From Tateyamaria omphalii (lineage in GTDB: Bacteria; Pseudomonadota; Alphaproteobacteria; Rhodobacterales; Rhodobacteraceae), in NCBI RefSeq assembly GCF_019802125.1, contig NZ_JAHVHT010000001.1, positions 496,001-560,000 of the forward strand: a stretch of DNA of 64,000 nt. Direction: 5' to 3'. The first letter of the stretch is position 1, and each line of letters begins with the position of its first letter. The position numbers and the translations under genes were made by a program. Positions 25,140 to 34,331 of the stretch are shown here, piece by piece. The notes beneath the pieces were generated by a model. The model was given only the letters and a program-made list of their open reading frames with translations, was not told the origin of the DNA and did not search any database.

Positions 25140-26561
25140 TCAGGTGGCTGAGCCTCCAACGGTTAACCCGCCGATCATCAATGTCGGCTGCCCGACGCCT
25201 ACTGGCACCCATTGGCCTGCCTTGCCGCAATTCCCCATGCCGGGATCAAGAGCCATGTCGTTACCGATGGCACGGATCTGTTTGAGCGCCGTGGCGCCGT
25301 CGCCGATCAGAGTTGCTCCCTTGACGGGCGCGCCGACCTTGCCGTTCTCCACTCGGTACGCCTCGGTGCAGGAAAAGACGAACTTGCCGTTGGTGATGTC
25401 CACTTGCCCTCCACCAAAGCCGACTGCATAGATTCCGTCCTTCAGGTCGGCGACGATATCCTCGGGCGCGCTCTGTCCACCCAGCATGTAGGTGTTGGTC
25501 ATGCGTGGCATCGGCGCATGGGCATAGCTCTGCCGCCGCCCATTACCCGTTGCCTTTACTCCCATCAGCCGTGCGTTCTGGCGGTCCTGCATGTAACCCA
25601 CAAGGATACCGTCCTCGATGAGCGTATTCTTTCCCGATGGCGTACCCTCATCATCCACGGTGATGGAGCCGCGCCGGTCGGGAATCGTCCCATCATCCAG
25701 CACAGTCACGCCCGGAGCAGCAATGCGCTCGCCCATCAGCCCGGCAAAAGCCGAGCTGCCCTTGCGGTTGAAATCGCCCTCAAGCCCATGGCCGATGGCC
25801 TCGTGCAGCAGGATCCCGGGCCAGCCGGGCCCCAGAACCACGTCCATCACTCCGGCCGGGGCAGGGATTGCGTCAAGGTTGACCACTGCAACACGCAGCG
25901 CTTCGCGCGCTTTGGCCTGCCAGTCGTCGCGGTCGATCAGACCATCGAGCCCCACGCGCCCGCCACCCCCGGCACTGCCGCTTTCGCGGCGACCGTTCTG
26001 CTCAACGATGACCGAGATATTGAGGCGGGTCATCGGGCGCGCATCACGCACCGAATGGCCCTCGGGGCGGAGGATTTCGACCTCCTGGATGGAAGCCGCG
26101 AGCGAAGCGGACACCTGCACGACGCGCGAATCGAGGTCGCGGAGATAGGCGTCGATTTCTTTCAAGGTCTCGAGCTTTACCGGGAAGCTGGCCCCAGCGA
26201 TGGGGTCGTCGGGTGCATATAGTTTGACGTTGGTCGGTTGCGGCGCATCGGCAAGGGTGCCACCGCCTTCGCCCACCGCCAACCGGGCCGTTTCGGATGC
26301 GCGGCGCAGTGCTGCTTCGGAGATTTCGGTGGAGTGTGCGTAGCCTGCAACTTCACCTCGAACGGCGCGCAGTCCAAACCCCTGAGCGGCATCATAGCTT
26401 GCGGTTTTCAAGCGTCCGTCATCGTATACCAGCGCTTCGGAGCGCCGGCGTTCAAGGAACAATTCACCGTCGTCAGCCCCTGCCGTTGCATCTCGCAGGA
26501 TCTGCAGGGCGGCGCTGCGGTCGATGTCGTGATCCAGCGGTGCAAAAGGGGCGTCAGTCAT
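25140..26561 (-). CDS. tldD: Metalloprotease TldD
   Basis: 473 residues. The zinc motif HEAIGH (253-258) lies in the segment PGILLHEAIGHGLEGDFNRKG, typical of TldD rather than PmbA. SVIVEQNG and GGGGRVG match the family core. TldD with TldE/PmbA degrades unfolded peptides or matures small peptides in the cytoplasm; the partner gene is not in the window. The start at 26561 (MTDAPF) lies 14 codons inside the longest frame. It is divergent from the cytochrome oxidase genes. Confidence 0.95.
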   Translation of the reverse strand: MTDAPFAPLDHDIDRSAALQILRDATAGADDGELFLERRRSEALVYDDGRLKTASYDAAQGFGLRAVRGEVAGYAHSTEISEAALRRASETARLAVGEGGGTLADAPQPTNVKLYAPDDPIAGASFPVKLETLKEIDAYLRDLDSRVVQVSASLAASIQEVEILRPEGHSVRDARPMTRLNISVIVEQNGRRESGSAGGGGRVGLDGLIDRDDWQAKAREALRVAVVNLDAIPAPAGVMDVVLGPGWPGILLHEAIGHGLEGDFNRKGSSAFAGLMGERIAAPGVTVLDDGTIPDRRGSITVDDEGTPSGKNTLIEDGILVGYMQDRQNARLMGVKATGNGRRQSYAHAPMPRMTNTYMLGGQSAPEDIVADLKDGIYAVGFGGGQVDITNGKFVFSCTEAYRVENGKVGAPVKGATLIGDGATALKQIRAIGNDMALDPGMGNCGKAGQWVPVGVGQPTLMIGGLTVGGSAT

Positions 26562-26747
26562 CTCGTATACTCCGGTATGCAGTGGGGCGTTTCGCCACGG
26601 CAAGCGTCCGTTTGACGCGCCCCTTATGTCTTTATCTTGCAGTCAGAATATGTTTGTAAGTCGCGACAATACAACGGGAGGCGGAAGCAGTGCGCGCTGT
26701 GGCCTTTCTCCGAACACTTGTTGATCACTGAAGATCAGGACGACCAG

Positions 26748-27647
26748 ATGAAAAAGCTTTTCTCGATTTCGGGTGCGCTGAGCGCCCTAGCCGCGGCCCC
26801 GGCCATGGCCCAAGACAGCCTTGAGGTGATTGGCCGGCCTGTAGATGGCGGCATGGGCTTCCAACCGGCGGCCACTGAAATCGCCCGCCGCCTGCAATGG
26901 CTGGACGGTATGATCCTTGTCATCATCACGCTGATCACGCTTTTCGTGGTCGCGTTGCTGGCATGGGTGATTGTGCGTTACAACCGGGCGCGGAACCCGG
27001 AGCCTGCCAGCTTCACCCACAACACTCCGGTCGAGATCGCGTGGACCATCATTCCGATCGTAATTCTGGTCTTCATCGGTGCCTTTTCGCTGCCGACACT
27101 GTTTCACCAGCAAGAGATCCCGGAAGGTGACGTGACGATCAAAGTCACGGGCTACCAATGGTTCTGGGGCTACGAATACGTGGATGAGGATATCTCGTTT
27201 GACAGCTACATGATCGGCGCACCCGCGACCGCACCTGACGATGCTGTGGAACCCTACAACTACGCGATCAACGAAGATGTACGTGCGCAATTGCAAGCCG
27301 CTGGCTACTCCGAGCAGGACTTCCTGCTGGCGACGGACACAGCCGTTGTGGTGCCGGTTGGCAAGACCATCGTGATGCAAGTGACTGGCGCTGACGTGAT
27401 CCACTCGTGGACGATCCCGGCCTTCGGCGTGAAGCAGGACGCCGTTCCCGGTCGTCTGGCCGAGCTGTGGTTCCAGCCTGAGAAAGAAGGCATCTACTTT
27501 GGCCAGTGCTCGGAACTCTGCGGCATTGCACATGCCTATATGCCGATTGCAGTGAAAGTGGTCAGTGAAGACGCCTATGCCGCGTGGTTGGACGCCAACC
27601 GTGAGGGCGGAGACTACGTTGATGTGCGTCAGGTTCTGACAAACTGA
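26748..27647 (+). CDS. ctaC: Cytochrome c oxidase subunit II
   Basis: 299 residues. A signal peptide (MKKLFSISGALSAL..., cleavage after AMA) is followed by two transmembrane helices (about 55-80 and 95-120) and the periplasmic CuA domain. QWFWGYEY and FGQCSELCGIAHAYMP (Cys and His ligands near 250-258) are the CuA and electron-entry signatures of aa3 oxidases. It is the first gene of the oxidase operon. The open frame upstream is ignored because the signal peptide fixes the ATG at 26748. The subunit I gene is not in the window. Confidence 0.96.
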   Translation: MKKLFSISGALSALAAAPAMAQDSLEVIGRPVDGGMGFQPAATEIARRLQWLDGMILVIITLITLFVVALLAWVIVRYNRARNPEPASFTHNTPVEIAWTIIPIVILVFIGAFSLPTLFHQQEIPEGDVTIKVTGYQWFWGYEYVDEDISFDSYMIGAPATAPDDAVEPYNYAINEDVRAQLQAAGYSEQDFLLATDTAVVVPVGKTIVMQVTGADVIHSWTIPAFGVKQDAVPGRLAELWFQPEKEGIYFGQCSELCGIAHAYMPIAVKVVSEDAYAAWLDANREGGDYVDVRQVLTN

Positions 27648-27707
27648 TTGGGTGCCTGTGCGGCGGGATCATCCCGCCGCTTCTGAGTTGAGACCAATGG
27701 GAACGCG

Positions 27708-28646
27708 ATGACCGACATCAGCTACCAGCCCCAGACCCACGAGGCCGAAGCGAGCCTGGGTGACTATTTCGCGCTGCTCAAGCCGCGCGTCATGTCGCTT
27801 GTGGTCTTTACTGCGCTTGTCGGGTTGCTTGCGGCTCCGGTGTCGGTACACCCCGTGATCGCATTTTCCTCGATTCTGTTTGTCGCCATCGGGGCAGGGG
27901 CCTCGGGCGCGTTGAACATGTGGTGGGACGCCGACATTGACGGTGTGATGAAGCGCACGGCCAAGCGGCCCATCCCCGCAGGCAAGGTCACGCCGGACGA
28001 AGCCAAGACTTTGGGCGTCGCGCTGTCGGGTATGTCGGTGATGATGCTGGCCCTGAGCTCCAACCTGTTGGCGGCCGCTCTTCTCGCCTTCACCATCTTT
28101 TTCTATGCCGTCATCTATTCGATGTGGCTGAAGCGCTCGACCCCGCAGAACATCGTGATCGGTGGCGCCGCGGGGGCCTTCCCGCCGGTCATCGGCTGGG
28201 TGATTGCGACAGGCTCCATGTCGATCGAGGCGTGGCTGATGTTCGCCCTAATCTTCATGTGGACGCCGCCGCACTTCTGGGCGCTGGCCCTGTTCATGAA
28301 GTCGGACTACGACGATGCGGGTGTGCCGATGCTGACGGTGACGCATGGGCGCAAGACAACGCGCGTCCACATCCTGGTCTACACCGTTTTGCTTGTCGGC
28401 CTGGCCGTTGCGACAGCGTTCACGGCGATCGGCGGACCTGTCTACCTGACAGTATCGGTCATTTTGAACGCGCTGTTTCTGAAAGGTGCGTTTGACATCT
28501 GGAAGCGAGACGAAAGCGCTGCGGAACACGACGGATACCGCGTCGAAAAAGCGTTCTTCAAATTGTCACTGTTGTATCTGTTCCTGCATTTCGGTGCGAT
28601 CCTGATCGAGGCGATGCTTCCCGCATCTTGGGGGATCTGGGCATGA
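27708..28646 (+). CDS. ctaB: Protoheme IX farnesyltransferase (heme O synthase)
   Basis: 312 residues, a UbiA-family prenyltransferase with about eight or nine membrane helices. The first aspartate motif NMWWDADIDGVMKRT and the PIPAGK loop that follows are diagnostic of CtaB; a second, DDAGVPMLTV, lies further on. It converts heme B to heme O for the aa3 oxidase. Its stop overlaps the ATG of the small downstream gene (ATGA), indicating coupling. Confidence 0.95.
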   Translation: MTDISYQPQTHEAEASLGDYFALLKPRVMSLVVFTALVGLLAAPVSVHPVIAFSSILFVAIGAGASGALNMWWDADIDGVMKRTAKRPIPAGKVTPDEAKTLGVALSGMSVMMLALSSNLLAAALLAFTIFFYAVIYSMWLKRSTPQNIVIGGAAGAFPPVIGWVIATGSMSIEAWLMFALIFMWTPPHFWALALFMKSDYDDAGVPMLTVTHGRKTTRVHILVYTVLLVGLAVATAFTAIGGPVYLTVSVILNALFLKGAFDIWKRDESAAEHDGYRVEKAFFKLSLLYLFLHFGAILIEAMLPASWGIWA

Positions 28647-28804
28647 ACATTCGTGCCGAACATGAAATTCACCAGCGCCGCAAGGGGCGCAACGTGGGCG
28701 TGGGCCTCATGTTAGCTGGTTTTGTTGTGTTGGTTCTGGCTCTCACCTTTGTCAAAATCACCGGCGGTGACTTTGCACTGCCGCAGATCGAGGAGAGCCA
28801 ATAA
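28643..28804 (+). CDS. Small single-pass membrane protein of the oxidase assembly operon (CoxF-like)
   Basis: 53 residues, below the usual gene-calling threshold. A basic, cytoplasmic N-terminus (MNIRAEHEIHQRRKGRN) leads into one hydrophobic helix (VGVGLMLAGFVVLVLALTF, about 18-36) and a short periplasmic tail ending IEESQ. Its ATG overlaps the ctaB stop and its TAA overlaps the ctaG ATG (TAATG), so it is translated in the same chain of coupled genes. Related oxidase operons in Rhodobacterales carry a small gene at this position, sometimes called coxF. Its role is probably oxidase assembly. Confidence 0.8.
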   Translation: MNIRAEHEIHQRRKGRNVGVGLMLAGFVVLVLALTFVKITGGDFALPQIEESQ

Positions 28805-29379
28805 TGCGTCTGGAAGGTCCCACGAAAACCGTTGCTCAAACCGTTGGCCTCGTTGTTGTGATGGGCGGGCTCGCTTGGGCGTCGGTGCCGTTCTACGACT
28901 GGTTCTGCCGCGTGACGGGCTTTGGCGGCACGCCGGGTGTGTCCGAGGTCGCGAACGAGGAAATCCTGGATCAGACCATCAAGGTCCGCTTCGATGCCTC
29001 GCTGGAACGCAACATGCCATGGACCTTCACCCCTGAGGTGCGCGAAATGGAATTGCGCATCGGTGAAACGGGGCTGGCCTTTTACGAAGCATACAATCCG
29101 ACGGACAAGCCCGTCGCCGGATCGGCCAGCTACAATGTCGCGCCATACGAGGCGGGCGGCTTCTTTTCCAAGATTGACTGCTTTTGCTTTGAAGAGCAGG
29201 TGTTGCAACCCGGCGAGCGGGTGATGATGCCCGTCACATTCTATGTCGACCCCGAGATCGTCACCGACCGCGATGCGAAATACGTGCACACGATCACGCT
29301 GAGCTACACATTTTACCAAATCGACCTGCCCGAAGGCTATGCCGCGCTGGAGCAGGTGGAAGAAACAAACCTGAACTGA
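28804..29379 (+). CDS. ctaG: Cytochrome c oxidase assembly protein CtaG (Cox11)
   Basis: 191 residues: an N-terminal membrane anchor (about 12-30, with [16 protein letters not shown] after it) and a periplasmic copper-binding domain. [14 protein letters not shown] carries the CFCF copper-binding cysteines, and MPVTFYVDP is conserved. It delivers copper to the CuB site of subunit I. It is translationally coupled to the small upstream gene and followed by ctaE after 10 nt. Confidence 0.96.
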   Translation: MRLEGPTKTVAQTVGLVVVMGGLAWASVPFYDWFCRVTGFGGTPGVSEVANEEILDQTIKVRFDASLERNMPWTFTPEVREMELRIGETGLAFYEAYNPTDKPVAGSASYNVAPYEAGGFFSKIDCFCFEEQVLQPGERVMMPVTFYVDPEIVTDRDAKYVHTITLSYTFYQIDLPEGYAALEQVEETNLN

Positions 29380-29389
29380 GGGACGGACT

Positions 29390-30247
29390 ATGGCCCACGC
29401 AAAAAACCACGACTACCACATTCTTGCGCCATCGACCTGGCCCTTGCTTGGCGCATTTGCAGGCTTCATCATGTTGTTTGGTGCCGTCGCCTGGATGTCT
29501 GGCGGCATGACCATCTTCTTCGAGTCGATCGAATTGAGCGGCCCTTGGCTGTTCCTGATCGGTTTCGTGGCCGTCCTTTACACCATGTTCGGCTGGTGGG
29601 CTGACGTTGTTGCAGAAAGCCGTATCGGCGATCACACACCGGTGGTTCGGATTGGCCTGCGCTACGGCTTCATTCTGTTCATCATGTCCGAAGTCATGTT
29701 CTTTGCCGCGTGGTTCTGGTCGTTCTTCAAGAACGCCATGTACCCGATGAGCGAATATGTCGGCACCGAATACATCCAGCCGGAAATCTATCACGTCGAT
29801 GCCTTCCACCTGCCGCTGATCAACACACTGATCCTGTTGCTGTCGGGCTGTGCCGTGACCTGGGCGCACCACGCTCTGGTCCATGGCGGTGAGCGCAAGG
29901 ACGTCATCAACGGCCTCGCCATCGCAGTGGTTCTTGGCGTCCTTTTCACCTTCTTCCAGGCCTACGAATACTCGTACCTGCTGTACCAAGGCTGGGAATT
30001 TGGCGGTGACAAGTTCTTCTCCAACTTCTTCATGGCGACTGGTTTCCATGGTGCACACGTCATCATCGGCACCATTTTCCTGTTCGTGTGCCTGTTGCGC
30101 GCGATGAAGGGGCACTTCTCCGCCGAAAAGCACATCGGGTTCGAGGCGGCTGCCTGGTACTGGCACTTTGTTGACGTGGTCTGGTTGTTCCTGTTCTTTG
30201 CGGTCTACATCTGGGGCGTCGGCGTCATGCCCGGCCTCGACCACTAA
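29390..30247 (+). CDS. ctaE: Cytochrome c oxidase subunit III
   Basis: 285 residues, seven-helix inner-membrane subunit [15 protein letters not shown] near the N-terminus, [16 protein letters not shown] and [15 protein letters not shown] and the C-terminal [11 protein letters not shown] are signature segments. It stabilises the aa3 core. A terminator-like hairpin follows at 30271, before SURF1. Confidence 0.96.
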   Translation: MAHAKNHDYHILAPSTWPLLGAFAGFIMLFGAVAWMSGGMTIFFESIELSGPWLFLIGFVAVLYTMFGWWADVVAESRIGDHTPVVRIGLRYGFILFIMSEVMFFAAWFWSFFKNAMYPMSEYVGTEYIQPEIYHVDAFHLPLINTLILLLSGCAVTWAHHALVHGGERKDVINGLAIAVVLGVLFTFFQAYEYSYLLYQGWEFGGDKFFSNFFMATGFHGAHVIIGTIFLFVCLLRAMKGHFSAEKHIGFEAAAWYWHFVDVVWLFLFFAVYIWGVGVMPGLDH

Positions 30248-30270
30248 GCCGCGTCACACGCATCAAGATC

Positions 30271-30296
30271 AAAGCGCGCGGTTTCCGCGCGCTTTT
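30271..30296 (+). terminator. Terminator after ctaE
   Basis: AGCGCGCGG/CCGCGCGCT form a perfect 9-bp stem with a TTT loop, followed by TTTT. It lies 25 nt after the ctaE stop. SURF1 follows 26 nt later, so partial read-through is likely. Confidence 0.8.
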
Positions 30297-30322
30297 CACT
30301 TTCAGACAGGACAATCGCGCGC

Positions 30323-30997
30323 ATGCGTCGCTTTCTCTTTCTGATGACATTCGGCCTGATGGGGGCGGGTATCCTGATCAGCCTCTGCGTCTGGCAGGTG
30401 CAGCGTTTGGCCTGGAAACAGGACTTGCTGGCCCGGATCGACGCGCAGATCGCCGCCGCCCCGACACCTGTCGCCGAAGCGGTGGAGCCGCAATTTCAGC
30501 GATACGCACCGGTTGAGGCGGCAGGCACCTTTGGCGCTGACCACATCCGTATGCTGGCGTCCCGCAAGACGACCGGAGCGGTGCATCGCATTATCCGGCC
30601 CTTCGAAACAGAGACCTATGGACGCGTTCTCGTCGACACCGGCTGGTTGCCGGACGAGGTGCCCGTGCCGGGTGCACCTGAGCAGCGCCTTACGATTGTC
30701 GGCAATCTTGATGCGCCGAATGAGGCAGATGGTTTCACGCCTGAGCCCGATCTAGCCAACAACTTGTGGTTTGCGAGGGATGTTCCCGCGATGGCCGATG
30801 TGCTCGGCACGCAACCTATCCTCATTGTATTGCGCGACGCGCCGGAAATTGATCTTGGCGTGACGCCCTGGCCGGTAGACACGGCTGGTATTCCGAACGA
30901 TCACCTGCAATACGCAATCACCTGGTTTTCGCTCGCGGCGATCTGGGTGCTGATGACTGCCTATTTCGTGCTGCGCACCAACCGCAGCCCGCGCTGA
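30323..30997 (+). CDS. SURF1-family cytochrome oxidase assembly protein
   Basis: 224 residues with one membrane helix at each end (FLFLMTFGLMGAGILISLCVWQ at about 4-25, and a helix around 195-215) enclosing a periplasmic domain, the SURF1 layout. QVQRLAWKQDLL, GTFGADHIRML, DTGWLPDEV and HLQYAITWFSLA are typical family segments. It inserts heme a into subunit I. It lies at the end of the oxidase operon, 12 nt before thrC. Confidence 0.93.
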   Translation: MRRFLFLMTFGLMGAGILISLCVWQVQRLAWKQDLLARIDAQIAAAPTPVAEAVEPQFQRYAPVEAAGTFGADHIRMLASRKTTGAVHRIIRPFETETYGRVLVDTGWLPDEVPVPGAPEQRLTIVGNLDAPNEADGFTPEPDLANNLWFARDVPAMADVLGTQPILIVLRDAPEIDLGVTPWPVDTAGIPNDHLQYAITWFSLAAIWVLMTAYFVLRTNRSPR

Positions 30998-31009
30998 GAA
31001 AGACGACCC

Positions 31010-32398
31010 ATGCGCTACATTTCGACCCGTGGCCAGGCCCCCGCGCTGACCTTCGAAGATACGATGCTGACCGGGCTTGCCCGGGACGGTGGCCTCTATG
31101 TCCCCGAGACGATCCCGACCCTGGACGCTACGACAATCGCCGATATGGAAGGGCGCTCTTACGAAGACATTGCCTACACCGTGATGCGCCCGTTCGTGGG
31201 CGACACGTTCAGCGATGACGAGTTTCGCGCCTGTATCGACCGCGCCTATGCAAGCTTTGGTCACGCCGCTCGCGCGCCGATGGTGCAACTGGATCAAGGT
31301 CACTTCCTGCTCGAGCTGTTTCATGGCCCGACATTGGCGTTCAAGGACTTCGCCATGCAGCTCATCGGGCAGCTGTTTCAGACCGCCCTGAAACGCCGCG
31401 ACCAACGGGTGACTATTGTGGGCGCGACAAGCGGAGACACCGGATCCGCTGCCATCGAAGCCTTTCGCGGCCTCGACAACGTGGATGTGTTCATCCTCTA
31501 TCCGCATGGGCGCGTCAGCGAAGTGCAACGCCGCCAGATGACCACGCCGACCGAAAGCAACGTCCACGCCCTCGCTGTTGAGGGCGACTTTGACGACTGT
31601 CAGGCGCGGCTCAAGGACATGTTCAATGACTTCGAGTTTCGCGACGGGGTTGGCCTCGCTGGCGTGAACTCGATCAACTGGGCCCGTGTGTTGGCGCAGG
31701 TTGTGTACTACTTCTCCTCTGCCGTCGAGTTAGGTGCGCCCCAGCGCAAGATCAGCTTCACGGTACCCACAGGCAACTTCGGCGACATCTTTGCCGGCTA
31801 CATCGCCAAACGGATGGGCCTGCCCATCGACAAGCTGGTGGTCGCCACCAATCAGAACGACATCTTGCACCGCTGCCTGAGCGGGCAAGGGTATCACAAG
31901 GGCGAAACGATCCCGTCGATCAGCCCCTCCATGGACATTCAGGTCAGTTCAAATTTCGAACGCGCGCTGTTCGACGCCTATGACAGCGATGGTGCTGCCG
32001 TTGCCCAGTTGATGGACGAGTTGACAAGCGGTGGGTTCGAGGTCAGCCAGGGCGCGATGCAGGTTCTCCAGGAACACTACGCCTCTGGTCGTGTGTCCGA
32101 AGAGGAAACCAGCGCTCAGATTGCATCGTCGCTCAAATCCAGCGGCGAGTTGCTGTGCCCACACTCCGCTGTCGGCGTGCATGTGGCCGATGTCGAGCGC
32201 CAAATGGGAACGCCTATGATCACGCTGGCAACGGCGCACCCTGCGAAATTCCCCGCCGCGGTCGAGGCGGCGACAGGCATCACGCCCCCCCTTCCACCCA
32301 GGATGGCAGACCTGTATGAACGCGCGGAACGGCTGACGCGGGTGCCGAATGATCTTGAGGCGCTCAAGGCGCACATCATTGAGCATCGCGCGCAGTGA
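31010..32398 (+). CDS. thrC: Threonine synthase
   Basis: 462 residues, a PLP enzyme that converts O-phosphohomoserine to threonine. The PLP lysine is K112 in LAFKDFAMQ. VGATSGDTGSAAIEAF is the phosphate-binding region, and VPTGNFGDIFAGYIAKRMGLP is conserved. The length fits the long (class II, proteobacterial) thrC. It lies downstream of the oxidase genes on the same strand, a common Rhodobacterales arrangement, and just upstream of the M16 peptidase. Confidence 0.96.
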   Translation: MRYISTRGQAPALTFEDTMLTGLARDGGLYVPETIPTLDATTIADMEGRSYEDIAYTVMRPFVGDTFSDDEFRACIDRAYASFGHAARAPMVQLDQGHFLLELFHGPTLAFKDFAMQLIGQLFQTALKRRDQRVTIVGATSGDTGSAAIEAFRGLDNVDVFILYPHGRVSEVQRRQMTTPTESNVHALAVEGDFDDCQARLKDMFNDFEFRDGVGLAGVNSINWARVLAQVVYYFSSAVELGAPQRKISFTVPTGNFGDIFAGYIAKRMGLPIDKLVVATNQNDILHRCLSGQGYHKGETIPSISPSMDIQVSSNFERALFDAYDSDGAAVAQLMDELTSGGFEVSQGAMQVLQEHYASGRVSEEETSAQIASSLKSSGELLCPHSAVGVHVADVERQMGTPMITLATAHPAKFPAAVEAATGITPPLPPRMADLYERAERLTRVPNDLEALKAHIIEHRAQ

Positions 32399-32419
32399 CC
32401 AAACGGCAGTGAGACTGAA

Positions 32420-33682
32420 TTGACCACGCAAACGCATCGCCTGAAGAACGGCTTTCGCATCGTCACCGAACATATGCCGGGATTGGCTTCGGCCTCCGTC
32501 GGCGTCTGGGTGGGCGCAGGCGCCCGGCATGAAGCCTCGGAACAGAACGGCATTGCGCACTTCCTTGAACACATGGCGTTCAAGGGGACGGAACGGCGCA
32601 GCGCTTTGCAGATCGCCGAGGCCATCGAAGACGTGGGCGGATACATCAACGCCTATACCAGCCGCGAGGTCACGGCTTACTACGCGCGTGTACTCGAAAA
32701 CGACGTGCCGCTGGCCATGGACGTGCTGGCGGACATCCTGCTGAACCCGATCTTTGACCAGAACGAGATCGAGGTGGAGCGTGGCGTGATCCTGCAGGAG
32801 ATCGGACAGGCGCTGGACACACCGGATGACGTGATTTTCGACTGGTTGCAGGAACGGGCCTATCCCGGGCAGCCTCTTGGCCGCACGATCCTTGGCCCGT
32901 CCGAACGGGTCTCGTCCTTTGGGCAGTCCGATCTGAAACGGTTTGTCGACCAGCACTACGGCCCGGAACAGATGATCCTGTCCGCTGCGGGTGCTGTGGA
33001 CCATGACGCCATCGTGCGTTTGGCCGAAGAGTTGTTCGGGCACCTGGCGCCGCGTGGCATGGGAGTGCCGGATCTGGCCACGTTCGCCGGTGGAGAGGAA
33101 CGGCGCAGCAAAGCGCTTGAACAAGCCCACTTCGCCATGGCGTTTGAGTCTCCGGGCTATCGCGACGATGCAATTTACACAGCGCAGATCTACGCCAGTG
33201 CCCTGGGCGGTGGCATGTCGAGCCGCCTGTTCCAGGAAATCCGGGAAAGTCGCGGTCTGTGTTACACGATCTTTGCTCAGGCTGGCGCATATGCCGACAC
33301 AGGCATGACCACGGTCTATGCAGGCACATCGGCGGATCAGGTCGCCGACCTTGCTGCCATCACCGTAGACGAGATGAAGCGCGCTGCTGACGATATGACC
33401 GTGGCAGAGGTGGACCGTGCGCGCGCCCAGATGAAAGCGGGTCTTTTGATGGGGCTTGAAAGCCCATCCAACAGGGCTGAGCGCCTTGCGCGCCTTGTGC
33501 AGATCTGGGATCGCGTGCCGGCGCTGACCGAAACCGTCGCTCTGATCGACAGTGTCACTGTCGACAATGTGCGGGACTTTGCCGTGCAAATGGCGACGCA
33601 GGCCCCGATGGCGCTTGCGCTCTACGGTCCAATCGATGCGGCGCCGACCCGGGAAACCCTGCAGGAGCGGCGCGCCGCCTGA
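32420..33682 (+). CDS. M16-family zinc metallopeptidase (processing peptidase-like)
   Basis: 420 residues. The inverted zinc motif HFLEH lies at 47-51, followed about 75 residues on by the third ligand region (EVERGVILQEI). GGGMSSRLFQEIRESRGLCYTI is the second-half signature. The family resembles mitochondrial processing peptidase beta. The start codon is a TTG at 32420; the next ATG is 18 codons in and would remove the first beta strand, so I keep the TTG. It ends in TGATG with the next gene's ATG. Confidence 0.92.
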   Translation: MTTQTHRLKNGFRIVTEHMPGLASASVGVWVGAGARHEASEQNGIAHFLEHMAFKGTERRSALQIAEAIEDVGGYINAYTSREVTAYYARVLENDVPLAMDVLADILLNPIFDQNEIEVERGVILQEIGQALDTPDDVIFDWLQERAYPGQPLGRTILGPSERVSSFGQSDLKRFVDQHYGPEQMILSAAGAVDHDAIVRLAEELFGHLAPRGMGVPDLATFAGGEERRSKALEQAHFAMAFESPGYRDDAIYTAQIYASALGGGMSSRLFQEIRESRGLCYTIFAQAGAYADTGMTTVYAGTSADQVADLAAITVDEMKRAADDMTVAEVDRARAQMKAGLLMGLESPSNRAERLARLVQIWDRVPALTETVALIDSVTVDNVRDFAVQMATQAPMALALYGPIDAAPTRETLQERRAA

Positions 33683-34266
33683 TGCTTCTGAACAAGCGGA
33701 AACTGCGGATCGAAACAGAGCGGATGACGCTGCGCCCGCCGACCCATTCCGACTTTCGCATTTGGGCAGCACTGCGCGCGGCCAGCATCGACCATCTGAC
33801 GCCATGGGAACCAAGCTGGGCAGGCGATCACCTGACGCGCAAGGCGTTCACCAACCGGGTCTATTGGGCACAACGCTCAGTTGCCAGCGGCACTGCGATG
33901 CCGCTTTTTCTGTTTCGGCGCGGCGATGAAGCGCTTCTGGGTGCGATCACGCTCGACAACATCCGCCGCGGCCCGGCGCAGGCGGGAACCTTGGGGTACT
34001 GGACCGGGGCCGCGCATGCGCGGCAGGGATACATGCGCGAGGCGATCCTTGCCGTCGTCCACCATGCCTTCACGCGCCTTGATCTAAGCCGGATCGAGGC
34101 AGCCTGCCTGCCGGAAAACGTCGCCTCGCGCGGGCTGCTAGAAACCTGCGGTTTCAAGTACGAGGGCGTGGCCCAAAGCTACCTGCAGATCGACGGACGC
34201 TGGCGCACCCACGTCCTTTATGCGGCGCTGCGTATGGACCGGCGCGGACGGACCGACGCAGGGTAA
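33682..34266 (+). CDS. RimJ/RimL-type GNAT N-acetyltransferase
   Basis: 194 residues. TERMTLRPPTHSDF is the N-terminal RimJ/L strand; GYWTGAAHARQGYMREAI holds the acetyl-CoA loop (R/Q-x-x-G-x-M/A), and ENVASRGLLETCGFKYEGVA is the C-terminal motif of ribosomal-protein alanine acetyltransferases. The target is probably an N-terminal amine of a protein but cannot be named. Its ATG overlaps the peptidase stop. Its TAA stop lies inside a hairpin. Confidence 0.85.
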   Translation: MLLNKRKLRIETERMTLRPPTHSDFRIWAALRAASIDHLTPWEPSWAGDHLTRKAFTNRVYWAQRSVASGTAMPLFLFRRGDEALLGAITLDNIRRGPAQAGTLGYWTGAAHARQGYMREAILAVVHHAFTRLDLSRIEAACLPENVASRGLLETCGFKYEGVAQSYLQIDGRWRTHVLYAALRMDRRGRTDAG

Positions 34267-34310
34267 AAATCTGACGCAGATTTTTGCCAAGATTTTTTGT
34301 AAAAATCTTG
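34265..34310 (+). terminator. Two tandem terminator hairpins
   Basis: A 9-bp stem (AAAAATCTG/CAGATTTTT, 34265-34285) starts inside the acetyltransferase TAA stop. A 10-bp stem (CAAGATTTTT/AAAAATCTTG, 34288-34310) follows at once. Both have 3-nt loops and A/T-rich bases; the first is followed by its own T-run. Together they should end the ctaC-to-acetyltransferase transcripts. Confidence 0.75.
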
Positions 34311-34331
34311 CGCCGCGCTACTCTGTTGGCC

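Noticed and set aside
31949-33814. A 621-codon minus-strand frame opposite thrC and the M16 peptidase
   Set aside because: It is antisense to two clear enzymes and shows only Arg/His/Gly-rich sequence without domains, as expected from codon bias at third positions.
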